Source: Anomaloglossus baeobatrachus
Lineage: Eukaryota; Chordata; Amphibia; Anura; Aromobatidae
Length of the DNA stretch: 64,000 nucleotides
NCBI RefSeq assembly: GCF_048569485.1
Contig: NC_134357.1
Span: forward strand, 475,162,187 to 475,226,186
Direction: 5' to 3'
A program made the translations under genes and the position numbers. Positions 33,668 to 44,945 of this stretch are shown in pieces. Positions within the stretch are counted from its first letter, which is position 1. Each line of letters starts with the position of its first letter. The notes below the pieces were generated by a model. That model worked only from the letters and a program-made list of their open reading frames with translations, was not told where the DNA came from and searched no databases.

Positions 33668-33840
33668 TTGTGCATGTTTGTGCGGACTGCAAGAGCGGGT
33701 CAGAGCGCGGTTAAAGTACAGAACCGGAAGTGTGTGCGGTGAGTATTTGCTCGTAAACTGCGTTACAAATTTACAGCAAGCTTTGCTCGTATAGCGAAAT
33801 ACTCGCACACCAAGTTACTCGTAAACCGAGGTTCCACTGT
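33128..33840. mobile_element. mariner-like MITE (713 bp)
   Basis: Ends ACAGTGGAACCTAGGTTTAC and the reverse complement of GTAAACCGAGGTTCCACTGT are long inverted repeats next to TA dinucleotides, as in Tc1/mariner elements. The interior is a foldback with (CA)n near 33295-33325 and (TG)n near 33618-33660. No transposase. Confidence 0.8.
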
Positions 33841-34031
33841 ATATACAAAAAATGGGTGCAGACCCAGACAAAATCAATAAAACCGCTGCATGATCACAAT
33901 ATGACCAGAAGAGAAGAAAAAAGCTCACACATAATGGATGCCCACACCAGAAAATGGAAATGCTAGATATAAATATAACAATCTTTATAAAATCCAAAAG
34001 GACAGTAAAAACACATAATAAAATTATTTAA

Positions 34032-35693
34032 AGGGAATCTGTCACCAAATTTGGGGCCTATAAGCTGCAGCCACCACCAGTAGGCTCTTATATACAGCAT
34101 TCTAACATGCTGCATTTAAAGGGAACCTGTCAGCAGAAATTTCGACTAAAACCTAACAGATTCCCCCTCTGCAGCTCCTGGGCTGCATTCTAGAAAGGTC
34201 CCTGTTATTATAGTGCCCCCTTTCTGACCCAAAAAAAGAGTTTATATCGAGGTACCTTTTTGGCTTCTGATTCTCTAAATGTGTCATGGGGGCGGGCTGC
34301 CTGATGGCCGTTATTCTGCCCCCTGTTCCTGTATGCCGCCCCCATCGCCGATTTCTATACTTCTGGACGCCGCCCACTGCTCCAGCCATCCCCGCGCATG
34401 CCCAGTGCTCATCTCTCGTGGATGAGCACTGTGCCCAGTGTCACCGGTGGTGACGTGCACGCAGGGTTTAGATTATGGGCGGTGCTGTGATGTTAATTAC
34501 CAAGCAACCGCCCATAATCGCGGGACCGCGCATTCCCCCTCGGCCTGCTTCCTTCTGCGCAAGCGCACTGCAGCTGAACTCACGTCACCTCCTTCCCATC
34601 TTGCCCTGAGGCAGGAAATAGATGGGAGGAGCGCGGAGCAGTGACTACACCGATCAGGAGGAGTTCAGCTGCAGCGCGCTTACGCAGAAAGAAGCAGGCC
34701 GAGGGGGAATGCGCGGTCCCGCGATTATGGGCGGTTGCTTGGTAATTAACATCACAGCACCGCCCATAATCTAAACCCTGCGCGCACGTCACCACCGGTG
34801 ACACTGGGCACAGTGCTCATCCACGAGAGATGAGCACTGGGCATGCGCGGGGATGGCTTGAGCAGTGGGCGGCGTCCAGAAGTATAGAAATCGGCGATGG
34901 GGGCGGCATACAGGAACAGGGGGCAGAATAACGGCCATCAGGCAGCCCGCCCCCGTGACACATTTAGAGAATCAGAAGCCAAAAAGGTACCTCGATATAA
35001 ACTCTTTTTTTGGGTCAGAAAGGGGGCACTATAATAACAGGGACCTTTCTAGAATGCAGCCCAGGAGCTGCAGAGGGGGAATCTGTTAGGTTTAAGGCGA
35101 AATTTCTGCTGACAGGTTCCCTTTAAATAAGCCCAGGCCGCTGTGTAGAACATAAAAATCACTTTATATTACCTACCGCTATTATTATTATTATATTACC
35201 TAAGGGGTCGGTGTGGTGCAGATCGGTCAGACGGGTGTCTCCGTTCTCCGGTACCTTCTCTTTTGGCCATCTTTGTCCTCCTTCTTCTAAAGCCTGGGTG
35301 CATGACACGTCCTACATCATCCACACTAGCTGGCACTGAGGCCTTGCGCAGGCGCACTGATCTGCCCTGAGCAGGGCAGATCAAAGTATTGTAGTGCGCC
35401 TGCGCAAGACCTCAATGCCGGCTATTGTGGATGACATAGGATGCGTCATGCACCCAGGCTTCAGAAGAAGGAGGACAAAGATGGCCGAAACAGGAAGCGC
35501 TGGTACCCGAGTACAGAGACACCCGTCTGACCGATCTGCACCGCACCGACCCCTTAGGTGAGTATTATAAAGTTATTTTTATGTTCTACACAGCGGCCTG
35601 GGCTCTTATATACAGTATGTTAGAATGCTGTATATAAGAGCTCACTGGTGGTGGCCGCAGCTTATAGGCCCCAAATCTGGTGACAGGTTCCCT
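34032..35693. mobile_element. Kolobok/T2-like foldback, outer element
   Basis: Flanked by TTAA on both sides (34028-34031, 35694-35697). Ends AGGGAATCTGTCACCA and TGGTGACAGGTTCCCT. Subterminal arms are inverted repeats (GGTCGGTGTGG..., CACCGACC). A second element of the same type is inserted in it. TTAA duplication and TTAAAGGRR ends are known for T2/Kolobok MITEs of frogs. Confidence 0.8.
34120..35122. mobile_element. Kolobok/T2-like foldback, nested (1003 bp)
   Basis: TTAA on both sides (34116-34119, 35123-35126). Ends AGGGAACCTGTCAGCAGAAA and its complement. The two arms are near-perfect inverted repeats over about 450 bp, covering CCGCCCACTGCTCCAGCCAT and the ATTATGGGCGGTGCTGTGAT region. 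Sits near the left end of the outer element. Confidence 0.85.
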
Positions 35694-35697
35694 TTAA

Positions 35698-36374
35698 AAG
35701 CATGAACAAATCCCAAATGACAACCTCCGCAAAAGTGTGATAACCTACTGTAATACAATACCCATATACAGTTAATGCGCATAACAATTCAATACATGGA
35801 ATAAGTATGTGCAGTGCCACACAGCTAGCACAGACACATACGTAACTAAATTCAACTTATTCTGTACTAAACCAGATATAGGCACTGCAGAAGAATTAGT
35901 ATAGAAGAGAAGACCGTCAGATAGCCCTGAATAATGCTCTGTGCAACCAAGCCTGGAGCAGACCCAGTATATCAGATAAGGCACCACTCTTATAATAGGC
36001 CCATAAAAAATAATGCACAATAACAATACATTAAATTTGCGTTGTGCTACACAGCCAGCAGAGTCATACGTATTGCTTAATTACAGGCTATTATAGCTCA
36101 CTGCTACCATGTCAGGGCATCCATATGATCCAATCTAATAACGAAAAAAGTAATACATAGGATCCTATACCCAGTATGATGATCCACTGACCCAGGAACT
36201 ATCAATCCCTGTACAGATATAGATATGGGGCAACGAGTGCAAAAATACGCCAAAAAGAACAGAAATATACATGTGCCAGGCTAAGAGAAGGGGGTAGAGG
36301 ACTGGGATAAATTATCTGTGCGGTAAAGCACAAAGCAGGCCTGATGAGCCTGATATAGGTGCTGCAAAAGACTA
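35698..36374. other. Unassigned AT-rich stretch
   Basis: No gene, no terminal repeats I could identify. Contains two loose copies of a motif with AGCACAGACACATACGTA-like and CAGCAGAGTCATACGTATTG-like sequence, near 35825 and 36055. Confidence 0.5.
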
Positions 36375-36377
36375 TTA

Positions 36378-36747
36378 GGCTGTGTTCACACACTGCGTTT
36401 TTTACCTGCATTTTTGGTGCGTTTTTGCTGCAGAAATTTTTTGAGAAATTCTTGTAACCTTTCTGCAGACATTCCCCAGCCAAACCTATGGGGAAAAAAA
36501 TTAGCTGTGCGCACACTGCGTTTTTTTCTTAAGAAAATTCTTTCAGTAGATGTCACTTCTTTTCTGCAGCTAACTGCGTTAGTTACCATAGATAATGGCA
36601 CAATAACGCAGGGAGCAACCAGCGATAAAAACGCACTGAAAACGCACCAAATCGCGGTAAAAACGCAGGTGCGCTAATCCTTCACTCTCAAGAAATTTTC
36701 TTAAGAAATTTCTTAAGAAAAATCCTTTTTCTAGTGTGCACATAGCC
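36378..36747. mobile_element. Harbinger-like MITE (370 bp), TTA duplication
   Basis: Ends GGCTGTGTTCACACACTGCG and AGTGTGCACATAGCC, flanked by TTA (36375-36377 and 36748-36750). AAGAAATTTCTTAAGAAA-type internal palindromes. Confidence 0.75.
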
Positions 36748-36750
36748 TTA

Positions 36751-37320
36751 GGGCAGCTTTGCACGTTGCAACATCGCACGTGCGATGTCGGTGGGGTCAA
36801 ATCGAAAGTGACGCACATCCGGTGTCGCTCTTGACATCGTTGTGTGTACATTCTAGATGATACAATTAACGAACGCAAAAGCGTCGTTATCGTATCATCG
36901 TTGCAGGCTCCGACTTTTCCATAATTATGCTGCAGCGATGGTACGATGCTGTTCCTCGTTCCTGCGGCAGCACACATCGCTGTGTGTTACGCCGCAGGAG
37001 CGAGGAACTTCACCTTACCTGCCGCCGGCGGCTATGCGGAAGGAAGGAGGTGGGCGGGATGTTTACATCCTGCTCATCTCCGCCCCTCCGCCGCTATTGG
37101 CCGCCTGCCGTGTGACGTCGCACGACCCGCCCCCTTAGGAAGGAGGCGGGTCGCCGGCCAGAGCGACGGTCGCAGGGCAGGTAAGTGTATGTGAACCTGG
37201 CGTAGCGATAATTTTCGCTACGCCAGCTATCACAAGATATCGTACCTGAGACGGGGGCGGGGACTATCGCGTGCGACATCGCAGCATCGGCTTACGATGT
37301 CGCAACGTGCAAAGCCCGCC
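36751..37320. mobile_element. Harbinger-like MITE (570 bp), TTA duplication
   Basis: Ends GGGCAGCTTTGCACGTTGCA and GCAACGTGCAAAGCCCGCC, flanked by TTA (36748-36750 and 37321-37323). It shares its left TTA with the preceding MITE. Foldback interior (ACGATGTCGCAACG and ACATCGCACG near the ends). Confidence 0.8.
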
Positions 37321-37323
37321 TTA

Positions 37324-37720
37324 GAGTAAAAGGGAAACCGTCAGCAAGTAAACGCTCTGTGCAACAGAGCATGAAGCAAAGCCAATATACCAGCGCTGTG
37401 CAACAGATAATGAAGCAAAGCCAATATACCAGCGCTGTGCAACAGAGCATGAAGCAGAGTCAATATACCAGATGTGGTGCTGCAGAGGGGGTATCAGACT
37501 AGGAGGGAAGCCCCACGCTTACTGCAGTGATACATTGGGCTTCCCTTCTACTCTGATACCCCCTATGCAGCATCACATCTGGTACATTGGTTCTGCTTCA
37601 TGCTCTGCGCACAGCGCTGCACAGAGCATTTACTTTGCGCTTGTGGATGGTACACCTTGTACACCATGTACCTTTTAGTACAGATATTACACACAGGGAT
37701 GGCACAGCACAGGGCAGTTT
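37324..37720. repeat. 39-bp triplet plus hairpin
   Basis: Three 39-bp copies of CAACAGAGCATGAAGCAAAG... (37360-37470) are followed by an inverted copy near 37580-37625 around a hairpin centred near 37520 (GGTATCAGACTAGGAGGGAA pairing with TTCCCTTCTACTCTGATACC). No gene. Confidence 0.7.
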
Positions 37721-37730
37721 CTGTAGTGTT

Positions 37731-38238
37731 GGGCTGCTTTCACACCTCCGGTTTTAGCAGAGCCGGCCAATCCGGCTCTAAAACCTATGCAACGGATGTG
37801 GCGACAAAACCGCACCCTTTGCATACGTTTTTGACATGCGGTCCGTCCGGTTTTTGCCGCTTGCGGCAGGCTACTGAGCATGCACAGTGGAAAAAAACGC
37901 ATGCGGCGGCCAGATGCGGTGTTTGCCGCAGGACGTCGCATGCGGCATCCATAGGCATGCATTGCAAATCAAGCCGCATCCGGCGGATGCGGCGCAATGC
38001 GGTTTTTTTTGCCGGACAAAAAAACATGACAGGCAACATTCCATCCGGCCGCCGCATCGGCTAAATCTGCCGCATGCGGCAAAAACCGGACGGAACGCAA
38101 GCCCATGCGGCACAATGCGGCACTAATGTAAGTCTATGCAAAAAAAAACGGAACCAGCAGCAAAAAAAAATGGTTGCGGTTTTTCTGCAAAGCGCCAGAT
38201 TGTGCCGCACAGGAAAAACCGGAGGTGTGAAAGCAGCC
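37731..38238. mobile_element. Harbinger-like MITE (508 bp)
   Basis: Ends GGGCTGCTTTCACACCTCCG and CGGAGGTGTGAAAGCAGCC are near-perfect inverted repeats; flanks GTT/TTA. The interior is rich in GCATGCGGC hairpins. Related to 28320-30512. Confidence 0.78.
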
Positions 38239-38429
38239 TTACAGGCAGACATTTGTACATTATTATACTCACCTGCTCCAGTGCTGGGAGAGAGGATGTC
38301 AGTGGCTTCTGCCTCCACTTCCTGTGGCTCCTCCTGGCTGTGCTGTTCTGATCCTGTCATCTGCTTTTTCTCTCTGGTGCTTCTGTTCTCAGCTTTTTCT
38401 TGTTTGCTTAGCTCTCTCTTTCCTCTGCT

Positions 38430-41160
38430 TATTCTGCTCTGTTGTCTCTCCTTGCTCTGCTTTTATTCTGCTCTGTTATCTTCTTGTCAGGTCTGTGCTT
38501 ATTCTGCTCTGTTGTCTCTCCTTGCTCTGCTCTTATTCTGCTCTGTTATTCTTGTCAGGTCTGTGCTTATTCTGCTCTGTTATCTCTCCTTGCTCTGCTT
38601 TTATTCTGCTCTGTTATCTTCTTGTCAGGTCTGTGCTTATTCTGCTCTGTTGTCTCTCCTTGCTCTGCTCTTATTCTGCTCTGTTATTCTTGTCAGGTCT
38701 GTGCTTATTCTGCTCTGTTATCTCTCCTTGCTCTGCTTTTATTCTGCTCTGTTATCTTCTTGTCAGGTCTGTGCTTATTCTGCTCTGTTGTCTCTCCTTG
38801 CTCTGCTCTTATTCTGCTCTGTTATCTTCTTGTCAGGTCTGTGCTTATTCTGCTCTGTTGTCTCTCCTTGCTCTGCTTTAATTCTGCTCTGTTATCTTCT
38901 TGTCAGGTCTGTGCTTATTCTGCTCTGTTGTCTCTCCTTGCTCTGCTTTAATTCTGCTCTGTTATCTTCTTGTCAGGTCTGTGCTTATTCTGCTCTGTTG
39001 TCTCTCCTTGCTCTGCTTTAATTCTGCTCTGTTATCTTCTTGTCAGGTCTGTGCTTATTCTGCTCTGTTGTCCCTCCTTGCTCTGCTTTTATTCTGCTCT
39101 GTTATCTTCTTGTCAGGTCTGTGCTTATTCTGCTCTGTTGTCTCTCCTTGCTCTGCTTTAATTCTGCTCTGTTATCTTCTTGTCAGGTCTGTGCTTATTC
39201 TGCTCTGTTGTCTCTCCTTGCTCTGCTTTAATTCTGCTCTGTTATCTTCTTGTCAGGTCTGTGCTTATTCTGCTCTGTTGTCTCTCCTTGCTCTGCTTTA
39301 ATTCTGCTCTGTTATCTTCTTGTCAGGTCTGTGCTTATTCTGCTCTGTTGTCTCTCCTTGCTCTGCTCTTATTCTGCTCTGTTATCTTCTTGTCAGGTCT
39401 GTGCTTATTCTGCTCTGTTGTCTCTCCTTGCTCTGCTTTAATTCTGCTCTGTTATCTTCTTGTCAGGTCTGTGCTTATTCTGCTCTGTTGTCTCTCCTTG
39501 CCCTGCTTTAATTCTGCTCTGTTATCTTCTTGTCAGGTCTGTGCTTATTCTGCTCTGTTGTCTCTCCTTGCTCTGCTTTAATTCTGCTCTGTTATCTTCT
39601 TGTCAGGTCTGTGCTTATTCTGCTCTGTTGTCCCTCCTTGCTCTGCTTTAATTCTGCTCTGTTATCTTCTTGTCAGGTCTGTGCTTATTCTGCTCTGTTG
39701 TCCCTCCTTGCTCTGCTTTTATTCTGCTCTGTTATCTTCTTGTCAGGTCTGTGCTTATTCTGCTCTGTTGTCTCTCCTTGCTCTGCTTTAATTCTGCTCT
39801 GTTATCTTCTTGTCAGGTCTGTGCTTATTCTGCTCTGTTGTCTCTCCTTGCTCTGCATTTATTCTGGTCTGTTATCTTCTTGTCAGGTCTGTGCTTATTC
39901 TGCTCTGTTGTCTCTCCTTGCTCTGCTTTTATTCTGCTCTGTTATCTTCTTGTCAGGTCTGTGCTTATTCTGCTCTGTTGTCTCTCCTTGCTCTGCTTTA
40001 ATTCTGCTCTGTTATCTTCTTGTCAGGTCTGTGCTTATTCTGCTCTGTTGTCTCTCCTTGCCCTGCTTTAATTCTGCTCTGTTATCTTCTTGTCAGGTCT
40101 GTGCTTATTCTGCTCTGTTGTCTCTCCTTGCTCTGCTTTAATTCTGCTCTGTTATCTTCTTGTCAGGTCTGTGCTTATTCTGCTCTGTTGTCCCTCCTTG
40201 CTCTGCTTTAATTCTGCTCTGTTATCTTCTTGTCAGGTCTGTGCTTATTCTGCTCTGTTGTCCCTCCTTGCTCTGCTTTTATTCTGCTCTGTTATCTTCT
40301 TGTCAGGTCTGTGCTTATTCTGCTCTGTTGTCTCTCCTTGCTCTGCTTTAATTCTGCTCTGTTATCTTCTTGTCAGGTCTGTGCTTATTCTGCTCTGTTG
40401 TCTCTCCTTGCTCTGCATTTATTCTGGTCTGTTATCTTCTTGTCAGGTCTGTGCTTATTCTGCTCTGTTGTCTCTCCTTGCTCTGCTTTTATTCTGCTCT
40501 GTTATCTTCTTGTCAGGTCTGTGCTTATTCTGCTCTGTTGTCTCTCCTTGCTCTGCTTTAATTCTGCTCTGTTATCTTCTTGTCAGGTCTGTGCTTATTC
40601 TGCTCTGTTGTCTCTCCTTGCCCTGCTTTAATTCTGCTCTGTTATCTTCTTGTCAGGTCTGTGCTTATTCTGCTCTGTTGTCTCTCCTTGCTCTGCTTTA
40701 ATTCTGCTCTGTTATCTTCTTGTCAGGTCTGTGCTTATTCTGCTCTGTTGTCCCTCCTTGCTCTGCTTTAATTCTGCTCTGTTATCTTCTTGTCAGGTCT
40801 GTGCTTATTCTGCTCTGTTGTCCCTCCTTGCTCTGCTTTTATTCTGCTCTGTTATCTTCTTGTCAGGTCTGTGCTTATTCTGCTCTGTTGTCTCTCCTTG
40901 CTCTGCTTTAATTCTGCTCTGTTATCTTCTTGTCAGGTCTGTGCTTATTCTGCTCTGTTGTCTCTCCTTGCTCTGCATTTATTCTGGTCTGTTATCTTCT
41001 TGTCAGGTCTGTGCTTATTCTGCTCTGTTGTCTCTCCTTGCTCTGCTTTTATTCTGCTCTGTTATCTTCTTGTCAGGTCTGTGCTTATTCTGCTCTGTTG
41101 TCTCTCCTTGCTCTGCATTTATTCTGGTCTGTTATCTTCTTGTCAGGTCTCAGCTTCTTC
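38430..41160. repeat. 70-bp minisatellite, about 39 units, with a 560-bp higher-order repeat
   Basis: Each 70-bp unit contains TTCTTGTCAGGTCTGTGCTT and GTTGTCTCTCCTTGCTCTGC. Two diagnostic variants recur exactly 560 bp (8 units) apart: CCCTGCTTTA at 39501, 40061, 40621, and CTCTGCATTT at 39851, 40411, 40971. Because 70 is not a multiple of three, frames cycle over 210 bp and stay open, which yields long Leu/Cys/Ser frames that I do not regard as genes. Confidence 0.92.
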
Positions 41161-41573
41161 TGTTCTGTCGTCTTCTTGCCAGGTCTGTGCTGTTTCTCCT
41201 GCACTGTTTAGCTTTCATTTTCCTTTTTCCCGTGGCTGTGCTGAACAAGCTCTCTCCTGATTGGCTGTTCTCCTCCTGGCCGCTCTCACAGTTCTCTGAT
41301 AGAATACGCTGCCTGGCCACTCCCCCTCTTCAGCAGGGGCCGCGCTGTGCAGTGTGGGTGAGTCTGCTCCTCTGTTGGTTCCTGCAGCTATTCACATAGT
41401 GCGGCCCCCCCACCCCCTTTAATCAGCTGCTTGGTCACGGCCTGGGGCAGCCGCCCGTGCTGGCAATGATTTAAAGTAAAAGTGCACACACCGCGGGAAG
41501 CTGCTCCGGGCCCCTTTAGGTCAGGGGCCCCATAGCAGCCGCGTGGTCTGCCTCTATGGACGGTACGCCACTG

Positions 41574-41855
41574 GCTCCCAGTACTTTGCACGTACGGGGT
41601 GCAGATCCCAGAACAGACCGGGACTTCAAGCCGTCTATTAACTCTGCCAGGTGGGTGGGTTTCCAGGACTCATCTGCCACCATTAACATCCGAGGCATAA
41701 GCAGCAAAGGGAGGACCGGGACATAATCCCTTAAATAGTCCAAACTGCCTGCGGCAGGACCCAGACACCAGGAGGACCTCCAAGTGCTCCACGCCAGGGA
41801 GGACCCACACACACACACACACACAAGTGCATCGGTGGGCGAGTGGCACCAGATC
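41574..41855 (+). mobile_element. LTR2 fossil, right piece
   Basis: Resumes the LTR2 sequence (GCTCCCAGTACTTTGCACG) and matches 58003-58278, including a CA run. It passes abruptly into A-type spacer at 41856, so its right end is absent. Confidence 0.78.
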
Positions 41856-42428
41856 ATCATATACAAATATGGTATAATTAAAAACATCAGCTCAAAACGC
41901 AAAAAAAAAAGCTGTCACTGAGCCCCAGATCCCGAACAATGAGAATGCTACAGGTCTCCGAACATGGCGACAAGGCGCTATTCTTTTTTTGGACAAACTT
42001 CTGCTTTTTCTTCACCCTTTAGATAAAAGTAAAAGTATACATGTTTTGTATCTACGAACTCGCACCGGCCTGAGGCATCATAATGCCGGGTCACTTTTAC
42101 CAAATTGTAAACGTGGTGACAAAAAAAGCAAAAAAAACCCCTAAATTGTGGAATTTCACTTTTTAATTACAATTTCTCCACTTTTGGAAAAAATTTTTCC
42201 CATTTTCCAGTACACTACGTGGAAAAAATGAGTGATGTCATTCAAAAGTACAACACACGGCCCTCACGTGGAAAAATCAATAAAGTAGGGCTTTTGGAAG
42301 AAGAGGACGAAAAATGAAAAGGAAATAAAGTAAAATGGCCATGGCTTGAAGGGGTTAACAAGACCAGAAATGTTCTTACCTCAAAAAATGACGAAAAAAA
42401 AAATACATTTGGGTTAATAAATGCGTCA
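41856..42428. repeat. Array spacer leading to U6 locus D
   Basis: Matches 58835-59419 closely (TCACTGAGCCCCAGATCCCG, ACGAACTCGCACCGGC, GGCCATGGCTTGAAGGGG). No gene; A-rich. It ends directly at the 3' end of the U6 remnant. Confidence 0.7.
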
Positions 42429-42454
42429 AAATATGGAACGCTTCACGAATTTGC
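42429..42454 (-). pseudogene. U6 snRNA 3' remnant, locus D
   Basis: On the minus strand it reads GCAAATTCGTGAAGCGTTCC then ATAT, which is the canonical U6 3' end. The 5' part, promoter and DSE are missing. Sequence jumps to the upstream region equivalent to 59865, a deletion of roughly 400 bp relative to locus C. Confidence 0.75.
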
Positions 42455-42794
42455 ATGGATGGAAGGTGACATTACATTTGTATAGGGGCACAAAGAGGTA
42501 ATTTCTACTTTATAGGAGCACAGAGGGCAAACAATACCAATGAATGTGGCTGATAAAAGGGCCATTATTATTGTGTGGGTAAACAAATGGGGACATTACA
42601 ACAATATAGGGGGACAAAAGGGGGCACATAGGGTGTAATATAACTGTACAGCCCTAAGAGAAGCACAGTTACTGTGTAGGAACACAAACACAAAGGCGGA
42701 CCAATGGTAATGGACGGTGGTCAAAGAGGGACATTGTTACTGTATAGGAACACGAAAGAGGCATGAGTACAGTCTGGCGGACATAGAAGTCATA
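42455..42794. repeat. D-type upstream region of the U6 unit
   Basis: Matches 59866-60230 (GACATTACATTTGTATAGGG, GGGGGCACATAGGGTG). Diverged tandem motifs of about 35 bp with GTAGGAACACAAAG are recognisable; these look ancestral to the 20-bp minisatellite of A-type units. The region continues after the Helitron at 43616-43823. No gene. Confidence 0.65.
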
Positions 42795-42813
42795 TCTAAT
42801 ATATAAAGCTGAA

Positions 42814-42850
<37 letters not shown>

Positions 42851-43615
42851 CCGGGATTGGCATCTGCACCGTCGCAGCTACAGCCACAAAATTTTGCACA
42901 CTCACACATCTGGACCCCAAGAGCGTCATAGGCTATGCTTTGAGGGGAAATTTTAACGCCGCGCTTTACAGTTATTCAACAAAAAAACTGCCTCCATTAA
43001 AGCGAATGGAGCTGGGAGCCACAGTGCAGCCAGAGCTTCAGAAGAATGCGTAGCCACGCCCTTAAATGGAATGTTGGCATGTCACAATGCAGCCAGAGAA
43101 AGAGAGACAAAGACAGGGAAAGAGGCAGACACAAAGAGACAGACACAGACAAAGAGACAGACTGACAGGGAAAAAGAGGGAAAGAGAGAGAAAGGTTAAG
43201 AGACAGACACAGACAGGTAAAGAGACAGACAAAGAGACAGACAGACAGGAAAAGAGAGGGAAAGAGACAGACAGGGTAAGAGACAGACAAAGACAGGTAA
43301 AGAGACAGACAAAAAGACAGGGAAAGTGAGAGAGAGAAAGAGACAAACAGGGAAAGAGAGGGAAAGAGACATACAGGGAAAGTGACAGAGAGACAGAGAC
43401 AGACAGGGAAAGAGATAGATAGACAGACAGGGAAAGTGATTGAGACAGACGGAGAAAGAGACAGATACAGTCAGAGACAGACAGGGAAAGAGACAGACAG
43501 ACAAAGAGAGAGAGAGACAGACAGAGAGAGATATACAGAGGGGGAGACAGACAGAGAATGGGAGAGAAACAGAGAGACAGTTACTATCCCGGGCAGCGCC
43601 GGGTGCTACAGCTAG
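42795..43615 (+). mobile_element. Non-autonomous Helitron (821 bp)
   Basis: 5' end TCTAATATATAAAGCTGAAT preceded by A; 3' end with the hairpin CCCGGGCAGCGCCGGG, then TGCTACAG and CTAG, followed by T. This is the TC...hairpin...CTRR structure with A/T insertion typical of Helitrons. The near-empty site is visible in unit C near 60231-60240. The interior has (TG)n and a long GACA/GGGAAAGA purine tract (43080-43570). No Rep/helicase. Confidence 0.87.
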
Positions 43616-43823
43616 TATCTGTATTTAAGGGACGTTCCTGATGTCACCGTTCATCGGAATTGCTGGTTTTCGCTGTGTGCTGCTTCTCAAACTCCATGGA
43701 GCCTTGTTCTGAGCCTCGTTCTGAGCCTCCATAGTCTTTGATCATTGAGCAACGTCTTGATAAGCGCCGGACTGCATTGGACCTGCGTGGGAACTTTGCT
43801 TTTTAATAAATTGGTGAACTAGT

Positions 43824-44945
43824 GACTGTGTCTTGTTTTTATTTCTCTCTGTTTATGTTTTTCTGGTTTCCATTTGTGGACTATGGAGGATTCCTTGGAC
43901 TATGGCAGTCCTGCTGCTTTTTTTTTATTTAGTAAAGTGGTGAATGATGGAAAGTGTTGGGGAGTGTTTATTTTAATAATGTATTTTTTACGTGTGAGTA
44001 TTTTTTTTATTACTGGGTTAGTAATGGGGGTGTCTGATAGACGCTTCTCCATTACTAATCCCTGGGCTTGATGCCAGCTGACACTACACAGCTAACATCA
44101 ACCCCAACTACCATTACCAGATTGCCAGTGCACCAGGGACGAGCAGAGGCAAAGCGCCAGAATTGGCCCATCTAATGTGATGTGCTACTTCTGGGGTGGC
44201 TGTGTGCTGCTATTTTTACTCTGAGAAGGCCCATGGTTATTGGCTCCTACTGCACTATGGCAATCAGGAAGAGCTGAGGAAAAGTGCCAGAATTGGCGCA
44301 TCTAATGTGATGCGCCACTTCTGGGGTGGATGCTTGCTGCTATTTTTAGTCTGGGAATGACCATGGTTATTTGCCCCTGCAGCACCAGGGCAATCAGGAA
44401 GAGCCAAACCAAAGTGCTAACATCTATTGTGAGGTGCCACTTCTTGGATAGCTGTGGGCCACTATGTTTAGGCTGGGAAGGGGCCAATAATCATAGGCCT
44501 TCCAAGCCTGATAATACCAGCCCCCAGCTGTCTGCTTGACCTTTGTAGTTCTCAAAAGTAAAGGGGTCCCCATTTTTTTCTATTGATTTATTTAATCATA
44601 GATGTCCAATAAGCTCCACAGGGTACAATTTTATTATATGTCGGGAGGTTTTGCAATTGAGGTAATACTTTTGGAGTTGATGTCAGCTTTGTAATGTCAG
44701 CTGTCATCAAGCCCAGGGGTTAGTATTGGAGAGGCATCTATTAGACACCCCCATTACTAACCCAGTAAGTATAAAGAGAAAAAAAAACACACCCAAAAAT
44801 AGTTTATTTGAAAAAAAACAACCACTCCAAACTCTTTCCTGGGTCACCAATTTATTTAAATAAAAACCCAGGCAGGTCGGATGTAGTCCAGGGAATCTGA
44901 CGTAGTCCACAAATGGAAATATGAAAGACACAAAAGAGAGAAAGC
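43824..44945. repeat. F repeat, unit D, complete (1.12 kb)
   Basis: The left arm begins TGTCTTGTTTTTATTTCTCT and the right arm is its rough reverse complement, ending at 44945. Shared inverted landmarks: CATTTGTGGACTATG (left) and GTAGTCCACAAATGG (right), and GGGTTAGTAATGGGGGTGTC with its complement near 44750. The middle has three hairpin-bearing units (GGCGCATC/GATGCGCC near 44298-44319). No coding capacity. Confidence 0.78.

Larger units (their letters stand above)
27246..41573. mobile_element. Giant hAT-like non-autonomous element (14.3 kb)
   Basis: Flanked by an 8-bp target duplication GCTCCCAG (27238-27245 and 41574-41581), and the uninterrupted site survives in LTR2 near 58003. Ends are imperfect inverted repeats CAGGGAGGTACATAG and the reverse complement of GGACGGTACGCCACTG, with GGGGCCCCATAGCA shared inside both ends. 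No transposase is seen. The interior is nested MITEs, foldbacks and minisatellites. Short unassigned stretches at 27270-27570, 32960-33127, 38239-38430 and 41161-41510 hold no gene. Confidence 0.8.

Noticed and set aside
38074-41399. Many overlapping Leu/Ser/Cys-rich open frames up to 315 aa
   Set aside because: They are the 70-bp minisatellite read in cycling frames; no start context, domain or codon signal.
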